64,000 nucleotides of DNA, from positions 1 to 64,000 of the forward strand of contig NZ_VTXD01000024.1 in NCBI RefSeq assembly GCF_013114625.1, written 5' to 3'. The stretch is from Vibrio sp. 99-70-13A1 (GTDB lineage: Bacteria > Pseudomonadota > Gammaproteobacteria > Enterobacterales > Vibrionaceae). Below are positions 28,038-38,295 of the stretch, in pieces. The position numbers were made by a program, and so were the translations under genes. Position 1 is the first letter of the stretch; each line of letters begins with the position of its first letter. The notes under the pieces were generated by a model. That model searched no databases, had not been told where the DNA came from, and was given only the letters and a program-made list of their open reading frames with translations.

Positions 28038-28824
28038 TCACTCTGCGCTTATTTGAATGTTGTCGTTGGGGAGATTTTCGAATTCAAGAGAGAGTCGAGA
28101 AAGAACTGTTCCTGCATGACCAGCAACCTTCGTGCTCGTCTTGAGTACTGATGATACAGACTGTAAACCAGAATAACTTCCTACTACCCCTCGAGAATTT
28201 GGAGCATACTTACCTATTGACCAAGTATGGGCTGTAGAAGCTCCAGAATTAGTGAGTGCTGAAAGGTACCCAGCCCCACCCTTGCTAGCTGAATACAAGG
28301 AAAACGCTGGAACAGCATCAGCCACACTCAAAGCAGTCACTCCTTTATTAGCTAAATCACCTACAGCCTTAATTGCTGGGTATGAGTCAAATGGTTTAGC
28401 CATTGATTCTGGCTGAGGACGCGCCCCAACATAATCCCAAGCTATCTGTTCAACCTGCGCCTGACTCAAGCCATAAGGTTTATCAACCGTACATTGTCTA
28501 GACCAAGCCCAACTACCACCAATACTTTGGACTTTGCCCGAGTTTTCGAGTGATTTGCTAAAGCTAGCTCTTTCTCTTCAAACAATAAATCTTCTTCATT
28601 CCAACTCCAATTACTTCGGTCATCTGCCTCTGACAACGGTGATACTATCGTGGATGGTGTTTTCGCATCGACCTCGGCAGTTAACCACGCGCATCTGCGC
28701 CTTCGGTTAACCATGCTTTATCTATCGGGCTAATCGATGAAGAAGATATTCTATTTTGTTCAGCCTGAATATCACTCGAAATCATATTCCCCAACGCATC
28801 AATTAGATATGAAAACCCAGCCAT
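28038..28824 (-). pseudogene. Broken polymorphic-toxin-like gene
   Basis: The reading starts MAGFSYLIDALGNMISSDIQ and, with two frame changes (near 28690 and 28550), continues through WLTAEVDAKTPST, NWSWNEEDLL, NSGKVQSIGGSWAWSRQC and WDYVGARPQPES to the stop. The DALGN opening resembles the DAFGN linker seen before toxin modules in large secreted toxins, and the end is rich in Gly, Ser and Ala. No catalytic motif is recognisable. The ATG lies in the loop of the upstream hairpin, just after the membrane-protein gene. The breaks could be real decay or base errors. Confidence 0.45.
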
Positions 28825-28833
28825 AAGGCTGGG
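28812..28833 (-). terminator. Probable intrinsic terminator after the small membrane-protein gene
   Basis: CCCAGCC and GGCTGGG pair around a 4-base loop and, read leftwards, are followed by TTTT. It lies just after the stop of the membrane-protein gene. The ATG of the broken toxin-like gene falls inside it. Confidence 0.6.
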
Positions 28834-28840
28834 CTAAAAA

Positions 28841-29320
28841 CTACTTTTTAAGTTTACTTGATGAAAACCTCTTCCTAATCCAAACCTCTTGGGAAATAAA
28901 GGCTAAAACGCACAGTATGAAAGCGAACCACACTTGAAAAGCGAAACTACCCGCAGTGGCAAAGAATAAAAAAGTATCGATATTAATGAGCTTACTATGT
29001 TCTTTATATTCAATCCCCTCGGAGCCATAATACCGTTCCATTTCAGAAAAAGCTTTTTCATTCATGAATGCATGCATAAATGCTCGTCTTGATAGGTACC
29101 AAATTAATAAAAAGAATATGGCACCTGGTGCAATAAAGTTTTTCCCATGCTCTCTACCAAAGTCATATGGCCATAATTCAACAATTGTCTCATATTCAAC
29201 AATATGGAGAAGCAATGCGAAAAACAATGCTGCTAATACATAACTAACCAGCCAGTTTAGCTCTGTAACTGACTTCTCATAGGCATTTTTTTCAGGAAAA
29301 TCCCGTTGAATTTTAAGCAT
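28841..29320 (-). CDS. Small membrane protein, possible immunity protein
   Basis: A 159-residue protein with about four hydrophobic helices (around residues 25-43, 67-83, 113-130 and 133-147) and charged connecting loops. No family is recognised. It lies between two toxin-like remnants on the same strand, the place where immunity proteins for membrane-active toxins are often encoded; this is inference from context only. It is intact and followed by a terminator. Confidence 0.55.
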   Translation of the reverse strand: MLKIQRDFPEKNAYEKSVTELNWLVSYVLAALFFALLLHIVEYETIVELWPYDFGREHGKNFIAPGAIFFLLIWYLSRRAFMHAFMNEKAFSEMERYYGSEGIEYKEHSKLINIDTFLFFATAGSFAFQVWFAFILCVLAFISQEVWIRKRFSSSKLKK

Positions 29321-29377
29321 GCCATAGTAAACAATTATATGTAAGTAACTTAATTTTATTTAACATTTTAGTTTCCG

Positions 29378-29833
29378 TTATTGGTTCTTCTGGTTATTTA
29401 AATAACCTTGAAGGTGCCACTGGGAAGGCGGCGGTGTTGGCCCTATTTCCTTCTGATTGTCGAGACCACTATAAAACAAGGCAGACCATCCATTCACCTC
29501 CTGCCCTGCGCGGTCACCATACCTAATTTCGTAACCTTTAAACTGTTGTACAGCAACATCAAGCCCCGAATACGCAATACCAAGAGGGCTGAATCTAGTA
29601 AGATAACCCGCCCTACTTAATGTTGATGTCGAGGCAGTCGCATCCACAACATATTTGATAGACTTAGACATATCTAGGTCGCCCTGAGCAACATCTATGA
29701 ATGCATTCATAACTGTCACCCCTATGCCTAATTTGGTAGTAAAATCACCGGCAGCAGTAAAGGCTCCTTTGAACAACGTCGTATTTATAGGTGAAGTTAT
29801 AGGTGTATTACTATATTTACCTATTCCATTTGG
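29378..29833 (-). pseudogene. 5'-truncated toxin-like remnant
   Basis: The open frame has no ATG near its beginning and starts straight after a stop, with PITSPINTTLFKGAFTAAG and then a Gly/Ala-rich, partly hydrophobic stretch and a polar tail ending YLNNQKNQ. Such sequence is typical of the region before or within C-terminal toxin modules of large polymorphic toxins. The TTG at 29776 could serve as a start but has no clear binding site. Function unknown. Confidence 0.4.
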
Positions 29834-29966
29834 TCACCGCGCAAATTTCCAATAGAAATGATTACAAAAATAATTTATCACCAGACAGGGAAAACTCTCG
29901 CAGCAAAGCGCTAAAAATAAATTTCAATAAGTTTGGGGAGTAAAACATTGCTCTGATTGAGCGAAT

Positions 29967-30011
<45 letters not shown>

Positions 30012-30152
30012 ATTACACCCTCTCAATTTTTTTGAACCACACATCATATCAAAATCATTATTTTCAATTACTTAGTATCAATCAACCACTAATCGCATGT
30101 CTCATATTTAAACATTTTTTACCATTTAATTTCATTTTGAGCCCCAATAAAA

Positions 30153-30169
30153 TGTACAATTATTGTACA
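30153..30169. promoter_or_regulatory. Palindrome before the recombinase operon
   Basis: TGTACAATTATTGTACA is a perfect 17-base palindrome around a central T, 26 bases before the first recombinase-operon ATG. Its place in the promoter region suggests a repressor site, possibly for autoregulation. Confidence 0.5.
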
Positions 30170-30194
30170 CTTCTTCATAGCATTGGGTATAGAA

Positions 30195-30773
30195 ATGCCG
30201 CATATTTTATCGGTACACAGGAAGAAAAGATTAGAATTCTTTATTCACACAGCAGCCCTACCCGCGTTTTCATTCTTTCATTCACGTGAATTTTGGGTTG
30301 ATAAAACAGAAATAGGTCTAGCGCAATTAGAGTCGCTTAGCCTTGGTTTATCGCTTCAAGCTGTACGAGGTTCTGGAAATCGAATCGAGATTATTTCTGG
30401 TTTTGAATATCTCAGCTTCTCACTAACAACGCTCAACTTTGTCGACTGTGAAGTTTTGATTCATGACAATATGAGCGATGAAGATATAAGAAAACGCTCT
30501 TGGCTAGCGGTGATCCGCACGATGTTGTCTTCACTCGATTCAAAATCTGCTGAAGACTTCCGAAGAACACTGAATCGACAAGCACCTAAACAGATATTAA
30601 AGGCACTTTTTTGTAAAAGCATGCTAAGTCAAACAAAACTTTCTGGTCTCACTCATACTTCAAGAAGCGCGCTAGCTCAGCAAAACACCAAGTCTCATCA
30701 ACCCCAGCAATCACCTTCGGTGACACTTTCAATATTTGAGCAACTCGTTATGGAGCAAAAACATAATGATTGA
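30195..30773 (+). CDS. First gene of recombinase trio, possible ParB-like protein
   Basis: A 192-residue soluble protein that opens the recombinase operon. The region around residues 30-95 (FWVDKTEIGLAQLESL, then SGNRIEIISGFEYLSF) resembles the ParB/sulfiredoxin-like fold, in which an instruction to try a set of residues is followed by a 'G-x-R' loop; the match is by eye and weak. The C-terminal third is polar and Gln/Ser-rich. It may be an accessory DNA-binding factor for integration or excision. The ATG is preferred to an upstream TTG; it overlaps the next gene by 8 bases. Confidence 0.6.
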   Translation: MPHILSVHRKKRLEFFIHTAALPAFSFFHSREFWVDKTEIGLAQLESLSLGLSLQAVRGSGNRIEIISGFEYLSFSLTTLNFVDCEVLIHDNMSDEDIRKRSWLAVIRTMLSSLDSKSAEDFRRTLNRQAPKQILKALFCKSMLSQTKLSGLTHTSRSALAQQNTKSHQPQQSPSVTLSIFEQLVMEQKHND

Positions 30774-32991
30774 AGGGATAAGGGAACGTTTCAAACACAA
30801 AAATATTGAGCAATTTCTCAAGAAGCTATACCCCTTCAATGCGGCTGATAATTCTCTCATAGCACTAGAAGTAATAAGGTTATGCTCAATTATACGCCCT
30901 GAATATCGAAGTGATTTTCCAGAAATTGATTTTCTAATCAGCGAAGCCCAAAAGCATAAACTCACTTCCAATACCGCAAAACTTCATAACGTACTTGCAA
31001 CTATCAAAGTTAAAAAACAATTAGGCATTCATTATCTACCCGCGTTTTTAACTTCCGATCTTTTATTGACGTCCTACGACCATCAGAAGTTTGATCAATA
31101 CAAAGCACTATCTTTTTTATGTGCAGCAAGATTATCTTTTATTGGCACTCACCAACCGAAGATCAAGGCCATCTGTGATGACGTACGCCAGTTCTCATTA
31201 GGACACAGAGAAAATATGTCCGCTTACCTGCCAGATATATACCAGCTCAACTTTCCGCAACTGGTAGTAACTTTTAATAAACTAGTCAACGAAGAAAATG
31301 AGAACAAGTTAGCCACTAAGGTCATCAATCAACTTAATAATTATCGGCGACCTTATGAGTCCTCGCTAAACTACACAGACGGTTATTCTCGAAATGTCAC
31401 CAGCAATGAATTCAAAAAAAGTGGAAGGTTAGAAGCAGGAGAACTAAAGACACTTGATAGTGATGGAAAAAATGTATTGTTTGAGCTCAAACAGTTTGAT
31501 GAAGCACCCAAATCTATAACTCATAGTTGGCAAAAAGAAGACCATCATGGAGAAAGCTATAGAACAACCAGTATCGTCAGCATCTATAACCACGCTCAAA
31601 ATGGTTACGCGGCAGGAGCACTAAACGCACGCGCTATTCAATCTCGAATAATGAAAAGGGATATGAGCCTTGCGTGTGATATAGAGAGTATGACTAACTT
31701 TGAAGTAGGCTCACTCGTTCGGTACTGTCTCGAACAAATTAAAACGGATACTAATGCCGTAATGACTGCTAAGTTACTTCTGATAATGTTTTTTACTGGT
31801 AGCACATATAGACAAGCTCAAAAAATCAAACCCAAACGAGCCCACAATAAGAAAATCGTTGGATTCCGTAGAAAGCACAAACTCCCGTCACTCAAACAAC
31901 GTAATGAGTTAATACCATTACTACCCAATGTATCTGACGAGTTTTGGCTACCATTACCGCCAATCATATGCCAAAACCAGACAAACCTAGCATTCAGTAA
32001 CGTAGCAGATACCGACTTAAAGAACTTACTTAGCCATATCAATAAACTCCAAGGAACGCACCTCACTTTGAGAAAGGTATCTTCATATTTGAAACAAAAG
32101 CTGTCTCATGAAAATATTGATACAACTATGGTAGCGCTCATCACTGGAGCCCCTATTAAAACAATTCCTGCTATCTATTACCTACAACTATCAAGCGCCG
32201 AACCACTACGTATATACAACCGCTATCTTGACTTCTTATCTAATTTTTCCAGTGAACCATCAAGTTTGACACAGTTTGAGGAAGTACCGTTATCTACATT
32301 AGTTGGCTCTCCCTTACACTTATCTACTGACTTACTTTCGTCACTATTTTTCAAACTGCAATCAAACCTCAAATCACAGCATAAGATGCGCAACTCTGAT
32401 AGCTTCCACAATAACATTACAACCTATACTCAGCTGGTCCTTTCTTTAGCGTCAGGATATCGCCCTGTAACAGGTTGGTTTGGGAAAATGAAACATTTAT
32501 CCCTACTCACCGGGGATTATTGGATTTCAGATAAAGAGTCTGGAGTCGGTGACAACAGTCGAGTCATTAAACTTCCAGAGACCGCGAGACAAGTTTTGCG
32601 ATTTTACTTAAAGTATTGTGATTACCGCTTACTAAAACTCAGTAATGACAACCCTTCCCTGTCACGAGAATACCAGCAGATACTTAAGGGGGAAAACCAC
32701 CTTTTTTTCTATCTCAAAGACGATCAATTGTTGCCATGCACACCGGCGAACTATTCATATTCTATTGACTCAGAGTTCCCTCTTCAGGCCAACTGGGCTC
32801 GGCATCACATTCGCACATTATTAACAAACAAACAGGTTGATTCCACGTTGATAAATGCATGGATGGGGCACATGAATCAAGCTAAACGAAGTTTTCATTC
32901 TTTCAGCTCATTAACAAGTAAGCAAATGATGGAAGTGTCTTACGTTATTGATGAACATCTTCGAGACATCGGTGTGGAGGTTCCCGAATGA
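30766..32991 (+). CDS. Tyrosine-recombinase-like protein lacking the nucleophile
   Basis: A 741-residue protein whose C-terminal third follows the tyrosine-recombinase catalytic layout: Arg in SGYRPVTGW (about residue 565), HxxR in RHHIRTLL (about 678) and a GH in WMGHMNQ (about 701). The tyrosine expected about nine residues later is missing; the region reads AKRSFHSFSS. It may act as a non-catalytic partner of the next protein. The N-terminal half is unlike standard core-binding domains. I chose the ATG that overlaps the previous stop rather than an upstream TTG. Confidence 0.75.
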   Translation: MIEGIRERFKHKNIEQFLKKLYPFNAADNSLIALEVIRLCSIIRPEYRSDFPEIDFLISEAQKHKLTSNTAKLHNVLATIKVKKQLGIHYLPAFLTSDLLLTSYDHQKFDQYKALSFLCAARLSFIGTHQPKIKAICDDVRQFSLGHRENMSAYLPDIYQLNFPQLVVTFNKLVNEENENKLATKVINQLNNYRRPYESSLNYTDGYSRNVTSNEFKKSGRLEAGELKTLDSDGKNVLFELKQFDEAPKSITHSWQKEDHHGESYRTTSIVSIYNHAQNGYAAGALNARAIQSRIMKRDMSLACDIESMTNFEVGSLVRYCLEQIKTDTNAVMTAKLLLIMFFTGSTYRQAQKIKPKRAHNKKIVGFRRKHKLPSLKQRNELIPLLPNVSDEFWLPLPPIICQNQTNLAFSNVADTDLKNLLSHINKLQGTHLTLRKVSSYLKQKLSHENIDTTMVALITGAPIKTIPAIYYLQLSSAEPLRIYNRYLDFLSNFSSEPSSLTQFEEVPLSTLVGSPLHLSTDLLSSLFFKLQSNLKSQHKMRNSDSFHNNITTYTQLVLSLASGYRPVTGWFGKMKHLSLLTGDYWISDKESGVGDNSRVIKLPETARQVLRFYLKYCDYRLLKLSNDNPSLSREYQQILKGENHLFFYLKDDQLLPCTPANYSYSIDSEFPLQANWARHHIRTLLTNKQVDSTLINAWMGHMNQAKRSFHSFSSLTSKQMMEVSYVIDEHLRDIGVEVPE

Positions 32992-35957
32992 AAGATATAG
33001 GCGTCAATGCTCGGAAACAAAATAGACTTAACCAAATTGAACGAATCAACAGAAAGTCTCAGCAAGTTTTTGAAAAATATTACCCAAATCCAGATATTGC
33101 ACCGGAGAGGCAACAATTCTACGACAAATGGAATAAATACATCGACGAAATAGCGAACACCTTTGGTCGTATAGGGGATTATCGACGCGCCTTTAATATT
33201 GGTGTGAGTAACGTACTAAAATACAAGAAACACAATGGCTGGAAAGTAACCCCACCCAGTTACATCGTCACACATAAGTCACCAAAACCACTACGAACAC
33301 TCACTTGGATGCAACAAGCCTGGGAAGGGTTTGAATTGTATGACTATTGGTACAATGAGGAATTGTTAAAATCATCGGTACAATCTAAGCAACAAGCATT
33401 TCGAAATCTTGTTCTCTCCTTTATCTATCATAGCGGTCAGTCTAACCCCGATGTAGTTTACGCATTCCAAAAAATGCTTAATGCACCAACAATCCAATTA
33501 AACCATTGGGGTCGTTACCCTTACCTAAGCGTTAACGTTGAATCCAATCGCTTCAATACCAATGTTGTAGTTAGAGGCATTAAAGTGACCCAATTTCAAT
33601 GCTACCTCCACACAATTACCCTGGGTCTTCTACGAGTCTGGAACCGTTTGAAGCATCAACCTTGGGATATACCGAATGATAAAGAACAATTGATAACAGT
33701 GCTAACAAAAGCTCGAAACTCACTCACGTTTACACAGCTTTGCCGCACCTCTGTTTATGCCACTGAAAATCAATCGCACGTTTCTCTCAGTCAGGCATTG
33801 GTTGAGTACCAAGTGAGTCGAACAAAATCGTATGGGCTCCCATCAAGCAACCTGACAAGGCTTCACCACCCAACAGTATTTCCAGTAACCAACATCACCT
33901 ACAATACGAATAAACCCTCTACGTGCATTAAACATCCTAAAATCAACAAAAATAGAGAACAACATCTCGATATCTATCAAGAACTCAAAAATTGCCTTTA
34001 TCCAAAAAACATGGGACAAGTGCTGACTAGTAATACCTTAAAGCAAAAATTAGAGTCACTTTTAATGTCAATATCGGGCAATGACCAATTAATTAGCATT
34101 TGCCCTTTAATTAGCTGGTATCGATTTAAACTCAAAACATGCAGCGTTAGCACAATCAGAGCTTATCATTCAAACCTCAGCCGTAAATGGTGTTATATCT
34201 GTGCACAGTTCTCATTAAAAGAATTGAGTAGTACTGAACTTGAAGATGTTTATAAACAAGCAATCGATAGCCATACCAGTAACAAATCAAAAAAATATTT
34301 CGCAGGTAGACTAAAAGACTTGCACGCTTTTTGCGTTGAGCACTACTCCTTCCCTAAAGTTTCAAGCAATTATTTACATACCGACCCAACTCAAACTCAT
34401 ACCCGATCAGGGTTTATCGACGAAGCCCTCTTTACTGGTTTACTCAATGCTATAGAGGCTACAGCAGGTTTAAATGATGCCGATAAGCTTTGTGTAAAGT
34501 CCATTTGCATCATTTCATACCGGTGTGGGTTGAGGCTCAATGAATTGATGAAACTTAGAGTTAAAGATATCGAACCGTCAAACATTGGATGGATATCAAT
34601 CCGAGATACCCACTTAGGCACCAACAAAACAGCTGCAAGTTTGAGAAAGGTGCCCCTGTTCCCCATGTTATTGGAGCATGAAGAAGAGATTATCAACCGT
34701 TATATGCACATTAAATTGGAAAAAAACTTGGGGAAGAAGTGTCCATTTTTTTCTATTGAATCCGACCCTAAATTACCAATCAAAGCTTTTCAAATATCTA
34801 TGTTCGTCGGTGACATGTTGAAATCATTATCTCAATTAGACTACTTTGTGTTTCATCACCTGCGTCATAGTTGCATAAGCAGGCTTCAGCTAATACTCGA
34901 AATCAATGTGCCATCATCATTACCAAATCAAATGTCAGCCTATAATGAGAAACAAACGAAAAAAATATATACCATATTGTTTGGGCGGTCGAAAATGAAC
35001 GGCTACGATATCATTTCAGCGTTCGCTGGTCATGAATCACCAAGAATGACATTTGAATACTATTTTCATTTTTCGGATTGGATTATCGCTCAAAAATTAA
35101 ACATTGCTGATTATTCAATACCCAAAGCCAGTATGAGCTTTCTTGGTCTATTGCCTAAAAGGACCCCAAAAAATCACAGGACGTTGGTAAACGCATTACC
35201 TTATTTAGTCAGAAAGCTTCATGTGGAGCCATGTGTATCCAATATTCACAACGGCATCGCGCCAATCCTTAATCCAAGCAACGATAAGGAGCTCATTTCC
35301 ATTCCGATCTGCCACAGCGCTTTAACGCTTCATCAACAGGGTTTCCTGAACCAAGATATTTGTTCAAGATTAAAGATCTCTGAAGCCACACTCGACAAGT
35401 GGATAAACAACGCGCGCTCTATCAAAGCATTATTCGTAAACTCGAAAAATGCTCATTACTCGCGTCACTTTTCAGCATTAAGGCAAAACAAGCTAGTTCC
35501 AGCAGAACTTAAAATGCCAATCGAAATTAAAATGCAGAACCAGTACATCAAAGAATTGAAAAAGCATTATAATGTTCACCGAATTGCAATTAACGATGCC
35601 ATTTCATATGCACTGAACCACTCAAGCATCTCTCGCTCTGGTATTCATTTTAACTCACCTAATGAACTAACTACATTTATCGAAACTACACATCTTTTCA
35701 TTCCGAAATCTCACTGGCGTGCAGCAACCCAATACCTTAACAAAAGCGTCAAAAAAGCCGATTGGGTCTTAGCTCTAGAAGGCATAAGCACATTTAATGA
35801 GCGTACATCACTAGGTCGAAGCAAAAAGACTCAAGGTGCTGTGAGATTAGAATTGATCCACCCTAAAATGCGAGATAATAAAGAATACAAAATTAAGCAA
35901 TCATCACCTCTTTTGATGCACCTATTTCATATGTTTGGAATAATGATGATGACTTAA
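32988..35957 (+). CDS. Large tyrosine recombinase (integrase)
   Basis: A 989-residue site-specific recombinase. Catalytic residues are all visible: Arg in CGLRLNEL (about residue 520), HxLR in FHHLRHS (about 624), GH in FAGHESPRMT (about 682) and Tyr in FEYYFH about ten residues later. A SAM-like core-binding segment lies at about 370-470. About 290 residues follow the tyrosine, including a helix-turn-helix (NQDICSRLKISEATLDKWI), which is unusual. The start overlaps the previous stop as ATGA. With the tRNA-Gly fragment next door it is very probably the integrase of a genomic island. Confidence 0.88.
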   Translation: MKDIGVNARKQNRLNQIERINRKSQQVFEKYYPNPDIAPERQQFYDKWNKYIDEIANTFGRIGDYRRAFNIGVSNVLKYKKHNGWKVTPPSYIVTHKSPKPLRTLTWMQQAWEGFELYDYWYNEELLKSSVQSKQQAFRNLVLSFIYHSGQSNPDVVYAFQKMLNAPTIQLNHWGRYPYLSVNVESNRFNTNVVVRGIKVTQFQCYLHTITLGLLRVWNRLKHQPWDIPNDKEQLITVLTKARNSLTFTQLCRTSVYATENQSHVSLSQALVEYQVSRTKSYGLPSSNLTRLHHPTVFPVTNITYNTNKPSTCIKHPKINKNREQHLDIYQELKNCLYPKNMGQVLTSNTLKQKLESLLMSISGNDQLISICPLISWYRFKLKTCSVSTIRAYHSNLSRKWCYICAQFSLKELSSTELEDVYKQAIDSHTSNKSKKYFAGRLKDLHAFCVEHYSFPKVSSNYLHTDPTQTHTRSGFIDEALFTGLLNAIEATAGLNDADKLCVKSICIISYRCGLRLNELMKLRVKDIEPSNIGWISIRDTHLGTNKTAASLRKVPLFPMLLEHEEEIINRYMHIKLEKNLGKKCPFFSIESDPKLPIKAFQISMFVGDMLKSLSQLDYFVFHHLRHSCISRLQLILEINVPSSLPNQMSAYNEKQTKKIYTILFGRSKMNGYDIISAFAGHESPRMTFEYYFHFSDWIIAQKLNIADYSIPKASMSFLGLLPKRTPKNHRTLVNALPYLVRKLHVEPCVSNIHNGIAPILNPSNDKELISIPICHSALTLHQQGFLNQDICSRLKISEATLDKWINNARSIKALFVNSKNAHYSRHFSALRQNKLVPAELKMPIEIKMQNQYIKELKKHYNVHRIAINDAISYALNHSSISRSGIHFNSPNELTTFIETTHLFIPKSHWRAATQYLNKSVKKADWVLALEGISTFNERTSLGRSKKTQGAVRLELIHPKMRDNKEYKIKQSSPLLMHLFHMFGIMMMT

Positions 35958-36583
35958 GCAAGGTGGTACAAAAATTAAGGGATGATAATCAGAATTTGAC
36001 CGTAATTGAATTCTCCTACCATTTAAGTTGGTAGTCTAATTAAATGTATCAATGGCGCATCGTACTTCTATTTATCTGAACATTTACCATAAAGGTTATA
36101 GTTCTCCCACGTATTTCCTGTCAAATGGCATCTGCTACAGGTATTTTAGTGTATTAATTAATGGTAAATTCATAGTTACCTTATAAAAGCTTCATTCTAT
36201 ATTGCTTCACAGGTAAATACGCACACACCAAATCAGATGTTTTTCCTCAATTAAATGGCTCAGTTTCCTAAATCAGGAAACTAAAATGTTCACCCAATGA
36301 TTTGATCATTTAAGTCTACGCTAAGCTCAGATTTATAACCCTCCCTCGTTAAAAAAAACTAACCAGCTACGATGTTCTTATTAAGATATTTTTTGGAGTT
36401 ATATTAAGCTTAAAAACTACAACGTTCTGATTGGAGAAGTTTTACACCTAATAAAAGTACTGGACAACCTGAATGGGTTAGGGACTCCCGAACGGTAGTT
36501 CTCGCATCATCATTCAGCATTTAAGGGCTTTTGTCTCTAAACTCTAGATAAGAAACAATGCCCTCAAAGGTTAAGCTATAGAA
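35958..36583. other. Non-coding stretch after the recombinase operon
   Basis: About 625 AT-rich bases with no convincing gene. At 36016-36034 a short hairpin (CTACCA/TGGTAG) may end the recombinase transcript. I found no second copy of the tRNA-Gly end here, so the far boundary of the element is not in this gap. Confidence 0.5.
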
Positions 36584-38239
36584 TCACTTACAACGCTCCA
36601 GCCAAGCATGTGCCCAAGAAGGTTTGTACAAATAGTAACCTTGTAAATATGGCACACCCAAACTAGTCAGCTTAGTCAGCATTTCTTTACTCTCCACACC
36701 TTCAGCTACAAGTTTTACACCTTGTAACAAACAAAAATCACATAAATATGCAACAAGCTTAGAGCAAGCATCCAATTTCATTACTTCATTAGCCAAAGCT
36801 CTATCAAGCTTGATTTGATATAGTGGAAGACGATATAGACTAGTAAAAGCACTCATACCAGAGCCAAAATCATCAATAGATAGCTTAAAGCCATGCCTAT
36901 GGAGTGAGTTGAGAGTACTCATTATTATAGGCTCTTCTTCAAGTAAATAGGACTCCGTTATTTCTATTACAACACGCTCAGGATTAATACCAAATTTTAA
37001 TGTTGAAGCTAAAACATCATCAACAAAGCTTGTTTTCAAAAGCTGATACCCAGATATATTTACATTAATAAGAGGCTTCTGGAGACTTGTATTATCATGC
37101 GTATCTAAAAATTCACATGCCAACTCTAACACTTCCATTCCAAGTGCATGGATATAGCCCATATTTTCTGCTATTGGTATAAACTCGCTAGGAGGAATAT
37201 TACCTAACTTATCATGCTGCCAGCGAGCTAATGCTTCAAAACTAATAATACTCCCTGTAGAAACTTCAACTATTGGTTGCAAAGAGATGCTTAGTTGATG
37301 CGAGTCAATGCCATATTTTAGGGAATCTAGCACTTCAAAATAACGATCTACACCCTCTTTTTCATCACCTAAGTACGCGATAGGTGACCGAACCAAACGG
37401 ACATATTCAGATAAATCAAATATATTTTTCAATAATAAATCCCGAGATATATTTTTAACGGGAATATACCCAACCCCCAGTCGACTCATTACCGTCGAAT
37501 TACATTCTTGCCCCCGACTTTGGAAATCTTTTTCTATTTGACTCATTAATGTTACCCCCACCCTATAGTTTGAGGGCTTTTCCACAACAGCTATAAATAC
37601 ATCCCAACTAATACGATATAACTCATATTTTGATGAGAGAAAATGATCCAGAGTTGAAACTAAAATTGAAACTAATTGACGAGTAGCGTCAACTCCAACC
37701 TGTCTTTGAAACTGCCGTAAATGAGTTAAGCAACAAACAATAATGCACTGTTCCTCACCCAACTTAGATAAAGTTTGAAGGAACAACTTGCGATTGGGTA
37801 ACCCTGTCTCAGAGTCATGGTCTGCCGTGTACATCAAGTAGTCATTGATGAGAGTAGCCTCAGAAATGTCTTTATGAGTGCCGACCATAGCAAGCCCACC
37901 ACGTTCTTCGATCCTCAACCCTGTAGCTTCAATCCAGACATAACAACCTGATCGATTTTTAACTCGATATCGAGTTGTTACTCGCGAATCAACTTTATCT
38001 TTTTGATGAATATCAACATCTTGTTTTAATAGCCTTTTATCTTCAGGGTGGACTAACTCAAGCCAATCATCAAACTTTGTGTGTGTTAATGACACATTAA
38101 ACTGCTTATAGAAGGTATTATTGTAAAATTGGACGACATTATCATCACTCATAAACCATAAACCTTCACTGCCACTGTCAAATAAACCAGCAAGTCTTTG
38201 AGGCGTAACCAATCTATTCATACCACCCAAACCACCCAT
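36584..38239 (-). CDS. PAS-GGDEF-EAL c-di-GMP phosphodiesterase
   Basis: A PAS domain (about residues 15-130) precedes a GGDEF domain whose signature is degenerate (SWDVF at 211-215), so it should not make c-di-GMP. The EAL domain is intact: EAL at 335-337, then NVNISGYQL, EITES, DDFGSG, KLDR, AEGVE and QGYY. It is therefore predicted to degrade c-di-GMP. No membrane segment is seen. It follows the chemoreceptor gene by about 55 bases on the same strand, so it is probably co-expressed under the LacI-type operator, which would lower c-di-GMP when glucan is present. Start choice between two Met codons six apart is open. Confidence 0.88.
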   Translation of the reverse strand: MGGLGGMNRLVTPQRLAGLFDSGSEGLWFMSDDNVVQFYNNTFYKQFNVSLTHTKFDDWLELVHPEDKRLLKQDVDIHQKDKVDSRVTTRYRVKNRSGCYVWIEATGLRIEERGGLAMVGTHKDISEATLINDYLMYTADHDSETGLPNRKLFLQTLSKLGEEQCIIVCCLTHLRQFQRQVGVDATRQLVSILVSTLDHFLSSKYELYRISWDVFIAVVEKPSNYRVGVTLMSQIEKDFQSRGQECNSTVMSRLGVGYIPVKNISRDLLLKNIFDLSEYVRLVRSPIAYLGDEKEGVDRYFEVLDSLKYGIDSHQLSISLQPIVEVSTGSIISFEALARWQHDKLGNIPPSEFIPIAENMGYIHALGMEVLELACEFLDTHDNTSLQKPLINVNISGYQLLKTSFVDDVLASTLKFGINPERVVIEITESYLLEEEPIIMSTLNSLHRHGFKLSIDDFGSGMSAFTSLYRLPLYQIKLDRALANEVMKLDACSKLVAYLCDFCLLQGVKLVAEGVESKEMLTKLTSLGVPYLQGYYLYKPSWAHAWLERCK

Positions 38240-38295
38240 AATAATCTTTCAACATACGACTTCACGTTAACAGCCAGCCAAGAGCGATAAACGAG

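Noticed and set aside
36016..36583. Search for the second end of the integrated element after the recombinase genes
   Set aside because: No copy of the tRNA-Gly 3' sequence is present there, so no boundary can be set.
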